Below, in pieces: positions 47,628-55,928 of a DNA stretch of 64,000 nucleotides. The stretch spans positions 124,001 to 188,000 of the forward strand of contig JAYFPY010000014.1 of the NCBI GenBank assembly GCA_034927505.1, given 5' to 3'. This DNA is from RUG100 sp034927505. Its GTDB lineage: Bacteria; Bacillota; Clostridia; Peptostreptococcales; Anaerovoracaceae. The notes below the pieces were generated by a model. The model had not been told where the DNA came from, did not search any database, and saw only the letters and a list, made by a program, of their open reading frames with translations. The stretch's first letter is position 1, and each line of letters opens with the position of its first letter. A program made the position numbers and the translations under genes.

Positions 47628-50404
47628 AGGAGTTCTTTTCAACAAGATATAAACAGCTGCTGGCAGTGTTTTTGGTGCTGGCAATTATTTTGATTGTAAG
47701 GCTGTTTGCGGTAACGGTATTTGAACATGACACATGGAAAACTACAGCGGAAGATATTTCCACAAAGACGGTGTATACGACTGCTCCAAGAGGAGAAATA
47801 TACGACAGGAACGGGAAACTGCTGGCCGGCAACAAGCAGTCATTTACAGTAAAAATCAGTTCTGAAAGTCAGGACGATGAGCAGCTGAACACGACTGTAA
47901 GCAATCTGCTGAAGGTATTGAACAAAAACAACGACAAACTTGAAGATGAGTTCCCAATCAAAATCAAAAACGGGAAATATTATTATACATATGACCGGGA
48001 GATAACCAAGTGGCTGAAGAAAAACGATCTCAAGACTGATCTGAATGCAGAGGAGGCTTTCAATGCACTGCGTCAGAAACTGGGGATCGATTCTTCTCTT
48101 GACAGATATACTGCTCAGCAGGAGATGCAGGAGAAACACAGCACATATCCGCCGATTTCAGTGAATACAATGAAATATACATATGAGGAAGAAAAAGACA
48201 GCTTTCTTGAACAGTATTTCAGTAATAAAAAAGAGTCCGAACGGAGCAGCATGACAGCAAAAGAGGCTTTCGAAGGGATCCGAAAGGATATGAAAATAGA
48301 CGAAGGGCTGTCGGATGCAAAAGCAAGGAAGATCATGGTGGTGAGGTATGCATTGGACTCTCTGGGATACAGCCAGTACAAACCTGCAACGGTGGCAAAG
48401 AATGTTTCGAAAAAAACAGTAATGCTCATTGAAGAAGGATCAGACGATCTGAAGGGCGTGCAGGTGGTGTCGGAGACAAAACGGTATTATCCTCACAAGA
48501 ATACAGCGGCGCATATACTGGGATATCTGGGAAAGATAAACGACAGCGAAAAAACGACTTATGAAAAAAAAGGCTATTCCAGCGATGAGCTGATAGGACA
48601 GGATGGCATAGAAGAAAAATATGAAAGCACCCTGAAAGGCAAGAATGGTACAAAGAAAGTACAGGTCAATGCATCGGGGCACACTGAGAAAGTTCTCAGC
48701 CAGACAAGTCCTGAAAAGGGAAAGGACGTTTATCTGACTATCGACCTGGACCTGCAGGAAGCTGCGGAAGAAGGGCTTTCCAAGACTATAAATGCAATGC
48801 AGTACGGAGGCACGGTATCCAGTGAATACGGATCCTCAAATACTTCGGAGGCGGCTCCCAACGCAAAGAGCGGATCGGTAGTGGCTGTAGATGTTAAAAC
48901 AGGAGACGTGCTGGCTCTGGCAAACTATCCGGACTACGATCCTAATCTATTTGCTGAGGGGATCAGTTCATCCGACTGGGATTCTCTCCAGAGCGACAAT
49001 CCGAGAGACCCGCTGGCGGCTACGCCTCTTTACAATATGGCAACTATGAGTACTGTACAGCCGGGATCCACATTCAAGCCGGTCACTGCAACTGCAGGAC
49101 TGGAATGCGGCCTGAATCCGGATGAGTACAGGACCGATGCCGGCGTTATCAGTCTGGGAGGCAGAAACTTTGCGTGCGTATCATGGAACCTGAGTAACGG
49201 AAAAACGACCCACGGTTCATTGAACATGTACAGAGCTCTGGGAGTATCCTGCAACTACTATTTCTTTGATGTTGCTACGGGAAAAGACTGGGCCAGCGGC
49301 GGCAGTATGGGATATAAGAAAAAAATAACATATAAGACTATAACAGACTATGCGGAGCAGTATGGCCTGGGAAAATCTACAGGTATACAGCTGGATGAAG
49401 CCGTTGCCGGCGTACCGTCGGAAAAGAAAAAGAAATCATCTATAAGGACACAGCTTTCAAACGAACTGTATGCTGCTGCGGAGGAATACTACAGGGCGGA
49501 CGTTGTAAAAAACAGCGACCTGCTGAAAAAGAACATAGAACTGACAGTGGATCTTCTGGATTCGAAGAAACTGGACTGGGATACTCTGTACAACACTACT
49601 CTGACTCAGTACGGAATCAAGAAGAGCAAACGTAAAAAGGTCGGAATGCTGGTAATGTACGAGTATTATCCGCAGATGAAATGGACCACGGGAGATACAT
49701 TCAACCTGGCAATAGGACAGGGAGACAACTCATATACTCCGCTGCAGATGGCAAACTACATAGCCACACTGGCTAATAAAGGAAAACATAATAATGTCAG
49801 CATAGTCAGCAGTGTACAGAGTGAAGGAAAGACAAAAAAGAAAGCTGCGACACAGGTAAAGGTATCGAGCAAAAAATATTTCAGTGAGATCATAGACGGT
49901 ATGCAGTATGTTGCCGACAGTTCGGAGAGTACCGTATCCAAAACATTCAAGAGCCTGAAAGTTTCCGTTGAGGCAAAGACCGGTACGGCTGAGCGAGCGG
50001 GCAAGGTCAACCCGAAGTCGGAAGTTTCATATATCAAACAGCATTTGAGCTCGATCGCCCCAAGTCTTTCATGGAAGCAGGTCAAAAAGGAAATGAACCG
50101 ATTGCTGAAGGAGTATCCGGACACATACCAGAGCGAGGATACGGCAGTCAGAAGAGCTGTGATAAACTTGACTAACGGGAAAGTTACGACAAAGAAGCTG
50201 GATGCATACAAGAGTGATTACGACAACTTCGCATGGGTGGTTGCAATGGCGCCTGCGGACGATCCGCAGATAGCAGTCTGCGCAATGGTTCCGCAGGGCG
50301 GCACAGCTGCAAATGCGGCACCTATAGTAAAAGAAGTCATAGGCAAGTACTTTGATACTTCAAAACAATATACTAAATACAGCAATGATACCACTGTTCA
50401 GTAG
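47624..50404 (+). CDS. mrdA: Class B penicillin-binding protein 2 (elongasome transpeptidase), enlarged
   Basis: 926 residues; most PBP2 proteins are 600-750. One N-terminal membrane helix (about 11-29), a pedestal domain starting TAPRGEIYDRNGKLLAGN, then the transpeptidase with Ser482-x-x-Lys485 (PGSTFKP), SxN as SCN (GVSCNYYFF) and KTGT (VEAKTGTAERAG). Insertions sit between the SxN and KTG motifs (about residues 604-690) and just after KTGT (about 795-865), both Lys/Tyr-rich and helical. Cross-links new peptidoglycan with RodA. ATGA overlap with mreD. Confidence 0.94.
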   Translation: MKEFFSTRYKQLLAVFLVLAIILIVRLFAVTVFEHDTWKTTAEDISTKTVYTTAPRGEIYDRNGKLLAGNKQSFTVKISSESQDDEQLNTTVSNLLKVLNKNNDKLEDEFPIKIKNGKYYYTYDREITKWLKKNDLKTDLNAEEAFNALRQKLGIDSSLDRYTAQQEMQEKHSTYPPISVNTMKYTYEEEKDSFLEQYFSNKKESERSSMTAKEAFEGIRKDMKIDEGLSDAKARKIMVVRYALDSLGYSQYKPATVAKNVSKKTVMLIEEGSDDLKGVQVVSETKRYYPHKNTAAHILGYLGKINDSEKTTYEKKGYSSDELIGQDGIEEKYESTLKGKNGTKKVQVNASGHTEKVLSQTSPEKGKDVYLTIDLDLQEAAEEGLSKTINAMQYGGTVSSEYGSSNTSEAAPNAKSGSVVAVDVKTGDVLALANYPDYDPNLFAEGISSSDWDSLQSDNPRDPLAATPLYNMATMSTVQPGSTFKPVTATAGLECGLNPDEYRTDAGVISLGGRNFACVSWNLSNGKTTHGSLNMYRALGVSCNYYFFDVATGKDWASGGSMGYKKKITYKTITDYAEQYGLGKSTGIQLDEAVAGVPSEKKKKSSIRTQLSNELYAAAEEYYRADVVKNSDLLKKNIELTVDLLDSKKLDWDTLYNTTLTQYGIKKSKRKKVGMLVMYEYYPQMKWTTGDTFNLAIGQGDNSYTPLQMANYIATLANKGKHNNVSIVSSVQSEGKTKKKAATQVKVSSKKYFSEIIDGMQYVADSSESTVSKTFKSLKVSVEAKTGTAERAGKVNPKSEVSYIKQHLSSIAPSLSWKQVKKEMNRLLKEYPDTYQSEDTAVRRAVINLTNGKVTTKKLDAYKSDYDNFAWVVAMAPADDPQIAVCAMVPQGGTAANAAPIVKEVIGKYFDTSKQYTKYSNDTTVQ

Positions 50405-50415
50405 AAAGGATCGTT

Positions 50416-51147
50416 ATGATGGGGAAGGTAATAGTGATCGTATCCGGCAAGGGCGGGACCGGGAAAACTATGTTTGCGGCCAATATGGGAGCTCTTCTTG
50501 CGATGCGGGGGAAAAAGGTAGTGCTGCTGGATATGGATATGGGTCTGCGTAATCTGGACCTTCATCTTGGACTTGAAAATCGTGTAGTGTACAACGTTAT
50601 GGATGTCCTTTCAGGCATGTGCAGGATAAAACAGGCTTTGATACGGGACAAGAGATTCAAGGAACTATATTTGATAGCGGCTTCTCCCAACAGAGATGAA
50701 AGAGATATCACGCCTCTCCATATGGAGATACTCTGTGAAAAGCTGAAAAAGGAGTTCGACTATATACTGATCGATTCGCCTGCCGGGATCGGTGACGGTC
50801 TGGCACTGGCGGCGGCCGCTGCCGACAAGGCTGTGGTCGTTACTGAGGCTGAACTGACATCCGTAAGAGATGCAGATGCCATAGACAGGGAACTGATAAA
50901 GATGGGTATACTGGACAGGTGCTGCGTGTTCAATAAAGTCAAAGGCGAACTGATGTCTCTGGGCGCGATGCCGGGACTGAGCAGTATCTCAAGAAGCCTG
51001 CGTCTGCGTATGGCGGGGGCGATACAGTATGACGACAATATTTATATTTCAACAAACAGAGGCGTTCCCATCGTTCTGAAGCCGGGAACATACATAGAAA
51101 AGAATTTCAATAAAATACTGGACAGGATACTGGAAGAAGGGAGCTAG
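50416..51147 (+). CDS. minD: Septum site-determining ATPase MinD
   Basis: 243 residues. Deviant Walker A GKGGTGKT (11-18), DMDMGLRNLDLHLGLENRVVYNVMDVL, and IDSPAGIGDGLALAAAAADKAVVVT, as in MinD. The C-terminus NFNKILDRILEEGS could be a membrane-targeting amphipathic helix but is less basic than usual. It closes the mre operon, the usual place for minCD, yet neither minC nor minE is found in the window. A MinD-like ATPase with another partner is possible. Confidence 0.9.
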   Translation: MMGKVIVIVSGKGGTGKTMFAANMGALLAMRGKKVVLLDMDMGLRNLDLHLGLENRVVYNVMDVLSGMCRIKQALIRDKRFKELYLIAASPNRDERDITPLHMEILCEKLKKEFDYILIDSPAGIGDGLALAAAAADKAVVVTEAELTSVRDADAIDRELIKMGILDRCCVFNKVKGELMSLGAMPGLSSISRSLRLRMAGAIQYDDNIYISTNRGVPIVLKPGTYIEKNFNKILDRILEEGS

Positions 51148-51197
51148 AATAGATAAGAATATCGTTTTAGTGTAATAGTACAGGGAAGAATTAATAC

Positions 51198-51231
51198 TTG
51201 ACAACAATAGAATGGGGGGGGGGTATATTAT
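51198..51231 (+). promoter_or_regulatory. Promoter-like element with a G10 tract in its spacer
   Basis: TTGACA (51198-51203) and TATATT (51224-51229) are separated by 20 bp that include ten consecutive G residues (51214-51223). Loss of three G would give the ideal 17-bp spacing. Such homopolymers in promoter spacers are typical of phase-variable genes. A terminator follows immediately, so what it transcribes is unclear. Confidence 0.5.
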
Positions 51232-51245
51232 TATATGTAGGGTAT

Positions 51246-51279
51246 AGGCGACTGTTTGAGACAGGCGCCTTATTTTTTT
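51246..51279 (+). terminator. Terminator after minD / upstream of the secreted protein gene
   Basis: AGGCG...CTGT / ACAG...CGCCT stem followed by TTATTTTTTT. It ends the mre-minD transcript or attenuates the poly-G promoter. A further -10 (TATAAT, 51318-51323) lies before the next gene. Confidence 0.8.
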
Positions 51280-51341
51280 GAAAACAGTTCGAGTATTATT
51301 CACATTGAAATGGCATTTATAATCGAAACAAGGAGGTCAAA

Positions 51342-51782
51342 ATGTATAAAAGATATTTTCAATCAAAGAAAAACTTATGTTTATTCGTGATATTATTTTT
51401 GGTTTTATTGTTATGCGCATCGACAGTGAGCGCATATGCATATACCACAAATTCTGTATCGCAAAAAGTAGATATTAGTTATAAAGTGTATGGAGGAATA
51501 GGGCAGTCAAACGGTAAAAAGAACGGTGTATACCATAAATTAAAAAAGGGAACCGCTTATTTGCATGTCAGTTCAACTAATGGCAATTCAAAAGTACCGA
51601 TGACGGTTTATTTATATAGAGACAGAACAGGCCCTGATAAAGACTGCGGCCATGTAAGAGTAAAAAAAGCCACAAGATATTCATTTACTGTGGATTCCAA
51701 CAGCAGTAAGTATTACATTGTAGCAACAGGGGGGCAATACGAGACAATGAATTTGAAAGGTAAAATCAATAACAGTAAGTAA
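51342..51782 (+). CDS. Orphan secreted protein (146 aa)
   Basis: ATG 51342 follows AAGGAGGTC. A clear signal peptide (residues 1-31, basic start, LFVILFLVLLLCASTVSAYA) leads a ~115-residue extracellular domain, Tyr/Ser/Lys-rich and predicted beta, with one cysteine (DKDCGHV). No known domain is recognised. The gene is distinctly more AT-rich than its neighbours and sits alone between two terminators, suggesting an acquired or fast-evolving gene. A bacteriocin-like or surface role is only a guess. Confidence 0.75.
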   Translation: MYKRYFQSKKNLCLFVILFLVLLLCASTVSAYAYTTNSVSQKVDISYKVYGGIGQSNGKKNGVYHKLKKGTAYLHVSSTNGNSKVPMTVYLYRDRTGPDKDCGHVRVKKATRYSFTVDSNSSKYYIVATGGQYETMNLKGKINNSK

Positions 51783-51819
51783 ACAAGCAGTTATTATATA
51801 TTGTGAGTAATAATTCAAC

Positions 51820-51861
51820 AAAGAAAATGTGCTTTCATTATTCAGAAAGCACATTTTCTTT
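51820..51861. terminator. Strong bidirectional terminator
   Basis: A 17-bp perfect stem (AAAGAAAATGTGCTTTC / GAAAGCACATTTTCTTT) with an 8-nt loop between the secreted protein gene and convergent rodA. Confidence 0.92.
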
Positions 51862-51897
51862 ATGAAGATATAAATGCTGTTACTGTATCAAATAGAA

Positions 51898-53007
51898 TTA
51901 GAATTTCATGCCTCTGTTTCTGATTGCAACATTTACAATCAAACCTACGGCAATCATATTTGCGAGGACAGATGAACCGCCGTAGCTGATAAACGGAAGT
52001 GTAATACCCGTTACAGGCATGATTCCCATAGTCATGCCGATATTCTCAAATATTTGAAAGGTAAACATAGCAACGAATCCTATGACCATGAAAGAACCAT
52101 ATGTCTCTTTACAGTCATGTACTACTTTCATTATGGTGTGGATGAACCAAACGTAGATAGCTATCAGCACTGCTCCGCCCAGAAAACCCAGCTCTTCGAT
52201 GAGAACCGAAAATACAAAGTCTGAATTTCTGACAGGAAGAAAGTCCAATCCCTTTTGTGTTCCGTTGAATAATCCTTTTCCCCAGAATCCTCCGGAACCA
52301 ATAGCGATCTTAGATTGCCAAACATTATAGTTACTGCCAATATTCAAGTTAGAAGGATGCAGAAAAGCATCGATCCTCTGTCGCTGGTAAGGCGCCAGGA
52401 ATTGGTAAGCGACAGGTATACACAATGCAACTAAAGCGGCGCATTTTGCAAAAAGAGAAGCTTCGATGCCTGCGTAAAAGACCATCACTATCCACACGAC
52501 TATAAATACAAGGGCGCTGCCCAGGTCCTGGATCAGGACTACGCCTATGAAAGGCGCGCTGTACAGAAGCGCTTTCATTACTTCCTTGAATGAATACAGG
52601 TCGTTTTTATGCCTTTTAAGATAATTCGCCAGCAGCAGTATGAATGTGATCTTCACTATTTCAGACGGCTGAAAAGTAGTGAAACCCAGGTTGATCCATG
52701 ATCTGGCACCGTTGAGTTCCACTCCGAATCCGGGTATGTACACTGTGAGCAGGAACACCAGCGATCCGATATACAGTTTTTTCTCTATGTCCTGGAATAC
52801 CTGGTAGTCCATATTTGCTATCACGACGATGGCTATGAACCCCAGTATGTAGGCTGCCGTCTGTATCAGGACCGTGCTGTCTGTAAGGTGGATGCCGTCA
52901 TCATAGGACGTGGATATCATAAGCGTTATGCTGATTACAGCCAGCGCAAGCGGCAGAAACAGCAGCGGTTTATATATTCCTTTAAAAAGATTACTAAAAT
53001 ACTTCAT
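51898..53007 (-). CDS. rodA: SEDS peptidoglycan polymerase RodA
   Basis: 369 residues from ATG 53007 (GGGAAAGA upstream; a longer ORF to 53040 lacks a start signal). About ten membrane helices; SEDS motifs LNGARSWINLGFTTFQPSEIVKI, QDLGSALVF, FLPVRNSDFVFSVLIEELGFLGG and PFISYGGSS. Polymerises lipid II with PBP2. Transcribed alone, convergent to the mre operon and divergent from rny. Confidence 0.95.
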   Translation of the reverse strand: MKYFSNLFKGIYKPLLFLPLALAVISITLMISTSYDDGIHLTDSTVLIQTAAYILGFIAIVVIANMDYQVFQDIEKKLYIGSLVFLLTVYIPGFGVELNGARSWINLGFTTFQPSEIVKITFILLLANYLKRHKNDLYSFKEVMKALLYSAPFIGVVLIQDLGSALVFIVVWIVMVFYAGIEASLFAKCAALVALCIPVAYQFLAPYQRQRIDAFLHPSNLNIGSNYNVWQSKIAIGSGGFWGKGLFNGTQKGLDFLPVRNSDFVFSVLIEELGFLGGAVLIAIYVWFIHTIMKVVHDCKETYGSFMVIGFVAMFTFQIFENIGMTMGIMPVTGITLPFISYGGSSVLANMIAVGLIVNVAIRNRGMKF

Positions 53008-53025
53008 TCTTTCCCTTTCATCTTC

Positions 53026-53076
53026 TTGACATAACGTCAATAGAACTATTATAATATTGGAGTATGATTATATCAA
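53026..53076. promoter_or_regulatory. Overlapping divergent promoters of rodA and rny
   Basis: For rny: TTGACA (53026-53031), 18 bp, TATAAT (53050-53055). For rodA on the - strand: TTGATA (53071-53076), 17 bp, TATAAT (53048-53053). The two -10 elements overlap by four bases, so polymerase should not open both at once. Confidence 0.75.
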
Positions 53077-53173
53077 GTTTTAATTATATGTAATACACAG
53101 GATATCTTTTCTTTCAATCGATCAAGAAAGACGTAATATCAAAAACGAAGATTGGAAGGAGGTGTTGTTATAT

Positions 53174-54718
53174 ATGCCGGATACTATTTTAGTTGTAATT
53201 GTTGCAGTCATTGCATTGGTGATAGGGATTTTAGCGGGGTACATTATCAGAAAGTCCCTGGGAGAGAAAGCCATAGGCAGTGCTGAAACAAAGGCAAGAA
53301 ATATCGTCCTCGATGCCGAAAATCAGGCAGAGACAATAAAAAAAGAAATTGCCGTAGAGGCAAAAGAGGATGCTATAAAATATAAAAACGATGCTGAGAA
53401 GGAAATCAAAGAACGAAGGAATGAAATATCAAAGTCAGAGCGACGCCTGAATCAAAAAGAGGAGTCGATCGACAAGAAACTGGACAATGTCGAAAGAAAA
53501 GAACAGAGTATTACTGCCAAGGAACAAAATATCAACAACAAGCTGAAGGCGCTGGATGAGATGCACCAAAAGCAGGTGGAGGAATTGGAGAAGATCTCCG
53601 GTTACACGAGGGATGAGGCAAAAGATATACTTTTGCAGCAGCTGGAAAGCGAGATAAGAACAGATGCTTCCCAGATGATACGAGACATCGAAACGAAGGC
53701 AAAAGACGAGGCCGATAAAAAGGCCAAGGAAATCATTGTGGGGGCCATACAGAGATGTGCGGCTGACCATGTGGCGGAGAGCACTGTATCGGTGGTGAAT
53801 CTGCCCAATGACGAGATGAAGGGAAGAATAATAGGAAGAGAAGGCCGGAACATCAGAGCCATAGAGACTCTGACCGGAATCGAATTGATCATTGATGATA
53901 CGCCGGAGGCAGTCATACTGTCAGGCTTCGATCCTGTAAGGAGAGAAGTGGCAAGACTGGCACTGGAAAAACTGATCGTAGACGGAAGGATACATCCGGC
54001 AAGGATCGAAGAGATGATCAAAAAAGCCGAAAAAGAAGTTAACCAGACCATAAAAGAGGCAGGCGAGCAGTCTACATTCGATGTAGGCATACACAATCTG
54101 CATCCGGAACTGATAAAGCTGTTGGGAAGGTTGAAATACAGAACTTCATATGGACAAAATGTTCTCAAACATTCCGAAGAGGTCGCTTATCTTGCAGGCC
54201 TCATGGCTGGAGAACTGGGGCTGGATCCTAAACTTGCAAAGAGAGCAGGCCTGCTCCATGATATAGGAAAGGCCATAGATCATGACAGAGAGGGAACTCA
54301 TGTAGACCTGGGAATGGAAGTGCTGAAAAAGTACAAAGAATCTCAGGCGGTGATTGATGCAATGGCGGCTCATCACGGCGATTATGAACCGAAAAGTCTT
54401 GAAGCTGTACTCATCGCAGCGGCAGATGCACTTTCTGCAGCAAGGCCGGGTGCAAGAAGAGAAACTCTAGAAACGTATATCAAGAGGCTCCAGGAACTGG
54501 AGGATATTGCAAATACTACGGATGGAGTAGAAAGATCATATGCTATTCAGGCAGGTCGTGAGATCAGGATCATTGCTCAGCCGGACAAGATCAGAGATGA
54601 TGAAATGCCTATGCTGGCAAGAGAGATCGCAAAGAAAGTAGAAGATGGACTGGATTATCCGGGCCAGATCAAAGTCAACATTGTAAGAGAGACAAGAGCG
54701 ATCGACTACGCAAAATAA
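53174..54718 (+). CDS. rny: Ribonuclease Y
   Basis: 514 residues from ATG 53174, nine bases after AAGGAGGTG (the in-frame GTG 53162 lies within that site). N-terminal membrane helix, a long charged coiled coil (about 30-190), KH domain with GRIIGREGRNIRAIETLTGIELI, and an HD domain with LLHDIGKAIDHD. Initiates mRNA decay at the membrane in Firmicutes. Confidence 0.97.
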   Translation: MPDTILVVIVAVIALVIGILAGYIIRKSLGEKAIGSAETKARNIVLDAENQAETIKKEIAVEAKEDAIKYKNDAEKEIKERRNEISKSERRLNQKEESIDKKLDNVERKEQSITAKEQNINNKLKALDEMHQKQVEELEKISGYTRDEAKDILLQQLESEIRTDASQMIRDIETKAKDEADKKAKEIIVGAIQRCAADHVAESTVSVVNLPNDEMKGRIIGREGRNIRAIETLTGIELIIDDTPEAVILSGFDPVRREVARLALEKLIVDGRIHPARIEEMIKKAEKEVNQTIKEAGEQSTFDVGIHNLHPELIKLLGRLKYRTSYGQNVLKHSEEVAYLAGLMAGELGLDPKLAKRAGLLHDIGKAIDHDREGTHVDLGMEVLKKYKESQAVIDAMAAHHGDYEPKSLEAVLIAAADALSAARPGARRETLETYIKRLQELEDIANTTDGVERSYAIQAGREIRIIAQPDKIRDDEMPMLAREIAKKVEDGLDYPGQIKVNIVRETRAIDYAK

Positions 54719-54724
54719 AGTGAA

Positions 54725-54752
54725 AGAGAGGGCGGCGATGCTGCCCTCTTTT
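54725..54752 (+). terminator. rny terminator
   Basis: AGAGGGC / GCCCTCT stem followed by TTTTAT. Confidence 0.85.
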
Positions 54753-54775
54753 ATCTGAAATATCAGGAGTAAAAA

Positions 54776-55915
54776 GTGGAAATATATCTGGACAACAGCG
54801 CAACAACGAGACAGTATGATGAAGTTACTGAATTGATGACGGAAGTGATGAAAAACAAATACGGAAATCCATCTTCGCTGCACAGGAGAGGTCTGGAGGC
54901 AGAGAAGCTGGTCAAAGAGGCCAGGCGGAAAACTGCAGCAGCTATAGGCGTAAATGCGGATGATATCGTTTTTACATCAGGAGGCACGGAGTCGGACAAT
55001 ATGGCGGTCACCGGAGCATGCCGTGCCGGCAAAAGACGGGGCAGGAAGATCATCACTTCAAAAATCGAACACCCTGCTGTTCTTGAGACATTCAAAAGAA
55101 TGGAGGAAGAAGGATTCGAACCGGTATATCTGGATGTGGACAACAGGGGTGTCATCGATCTTGAACAGCTTAAAAATGAAGTGGATGACAACACTGTGCT
55201 GATATCAATAATGCATGTGAACAATGAACTGGGAACAGTACAGCCCATAGAAGAGGCAGCTTCCCTGAAAAAGAACGCGGTGTTTCACAGCGACTGCGTC
55301 CAGAGTTTCGGCAAGATACCCATTCCTGTTTCAAACCTGGATCTTATATCGGTCAGCGGGCACAAGATACACGGCCCCAAAGGATCGGGAGCCCTGTGGA
55401 TAAAAAAAGGAATCAACATCATTCCCCATACCGCGGGAGGCGGACAGGAAAAGGGATACAGGTCCGGAACAGAAAATACGCCGGCAATAGCCGGGCTGGG
55501 TCTGGCGGCTCATATGGCTTGCTCAGAGCTTGACAAAGCGGGACGTGAAACGGCCCGCGTAAGGGATCATCTTCGCAGAGGAATTGAAGAACGCATCAAG
55601 GACGTAAGATTCAATTCACCGGAGGAACTCTGCACGCCCGGGATACTGAACGTATCGTTTCTCGGGACGCGAGGAGAAGTGATACTTCATTCCCTGGAAC
55701 AGGACGAGATATATGTGTCGACAGGCTCGGCCTGTTCATCCAACAAGACCGGAAAGAGTCATGTGCTGGCGGCGGCCGGACTGACGGACAGAGAAATCGA
55801 AGGTGCGGTCAGGTTCAGCCTGAGCAGCTTCAACACAATAGATGAGATGGACCGCGTTCTGGATAAGCTGAAGGCGGCGGTGGATAAATTCCGCAGACTG
55901 GGTAGTTTTAGATGA
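54776..55915 (+). CDS. Cysteine desulfurase (NifS/IscS family, ThiI partner)
   Basis: 379 residues from GTG 54776 (GGAGT upstream): MEIYLDNSATTRQYDEV, FTSGGTESDNMAV, PLP lysine in SVSGHKIHGPKG and the persulfide cysteine in STGSACSSN. Takes sulfur from cysteine. thiI begins 13 bp after its stop, as in the nifZ-thiI pair of Bacillus, so it most likely supplies sulfur for 4-thiouridine and thiamine rather than general Fe-S assembly. Confidence 0.93.
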   Translation: MEIYLDNSATTRQYDEVTELMTEVMKNKYGNPSSLHRRGLEAEKLVKEARRKTAAAIGVNADDIVFTSGGTESDNMAVTGACRAGKRRGRKIITSKIEHPAVLETFKRMEEEGFEPVYLDVDNRGVIDLEQLKNEVDDNTVLISIMHVNNELGTVQPIEEAASLKKNAVFHSDCVQSFGKIPIPVSNLDLISVSGHKIHGPKGSGALWIKKGINIIPHTAGGGQEKGYRSGTENTPAIAGLGLAAHMACSELDKAGRETARVRDHLRRGIEERIKDVRFNSPEELCTPGILNVSFLGTRGEVILHSLEQDEIYVSTGSACSSNKTGKSHVLAAAGLTDREIEGAVRFSLSSFNTIDEMDRVLDKLKAAVDKFRRLGSFR

Positions 55916-55928
55916 TCGGAGAATAACA

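Noticed and set aside
51214..51223. G10 tract as a mere sequencing artefact
   Set aside because: Length may be uncertain, but its exact position between promoter-like hexamers keeps it worth checking, so it is reported as a finding instead.
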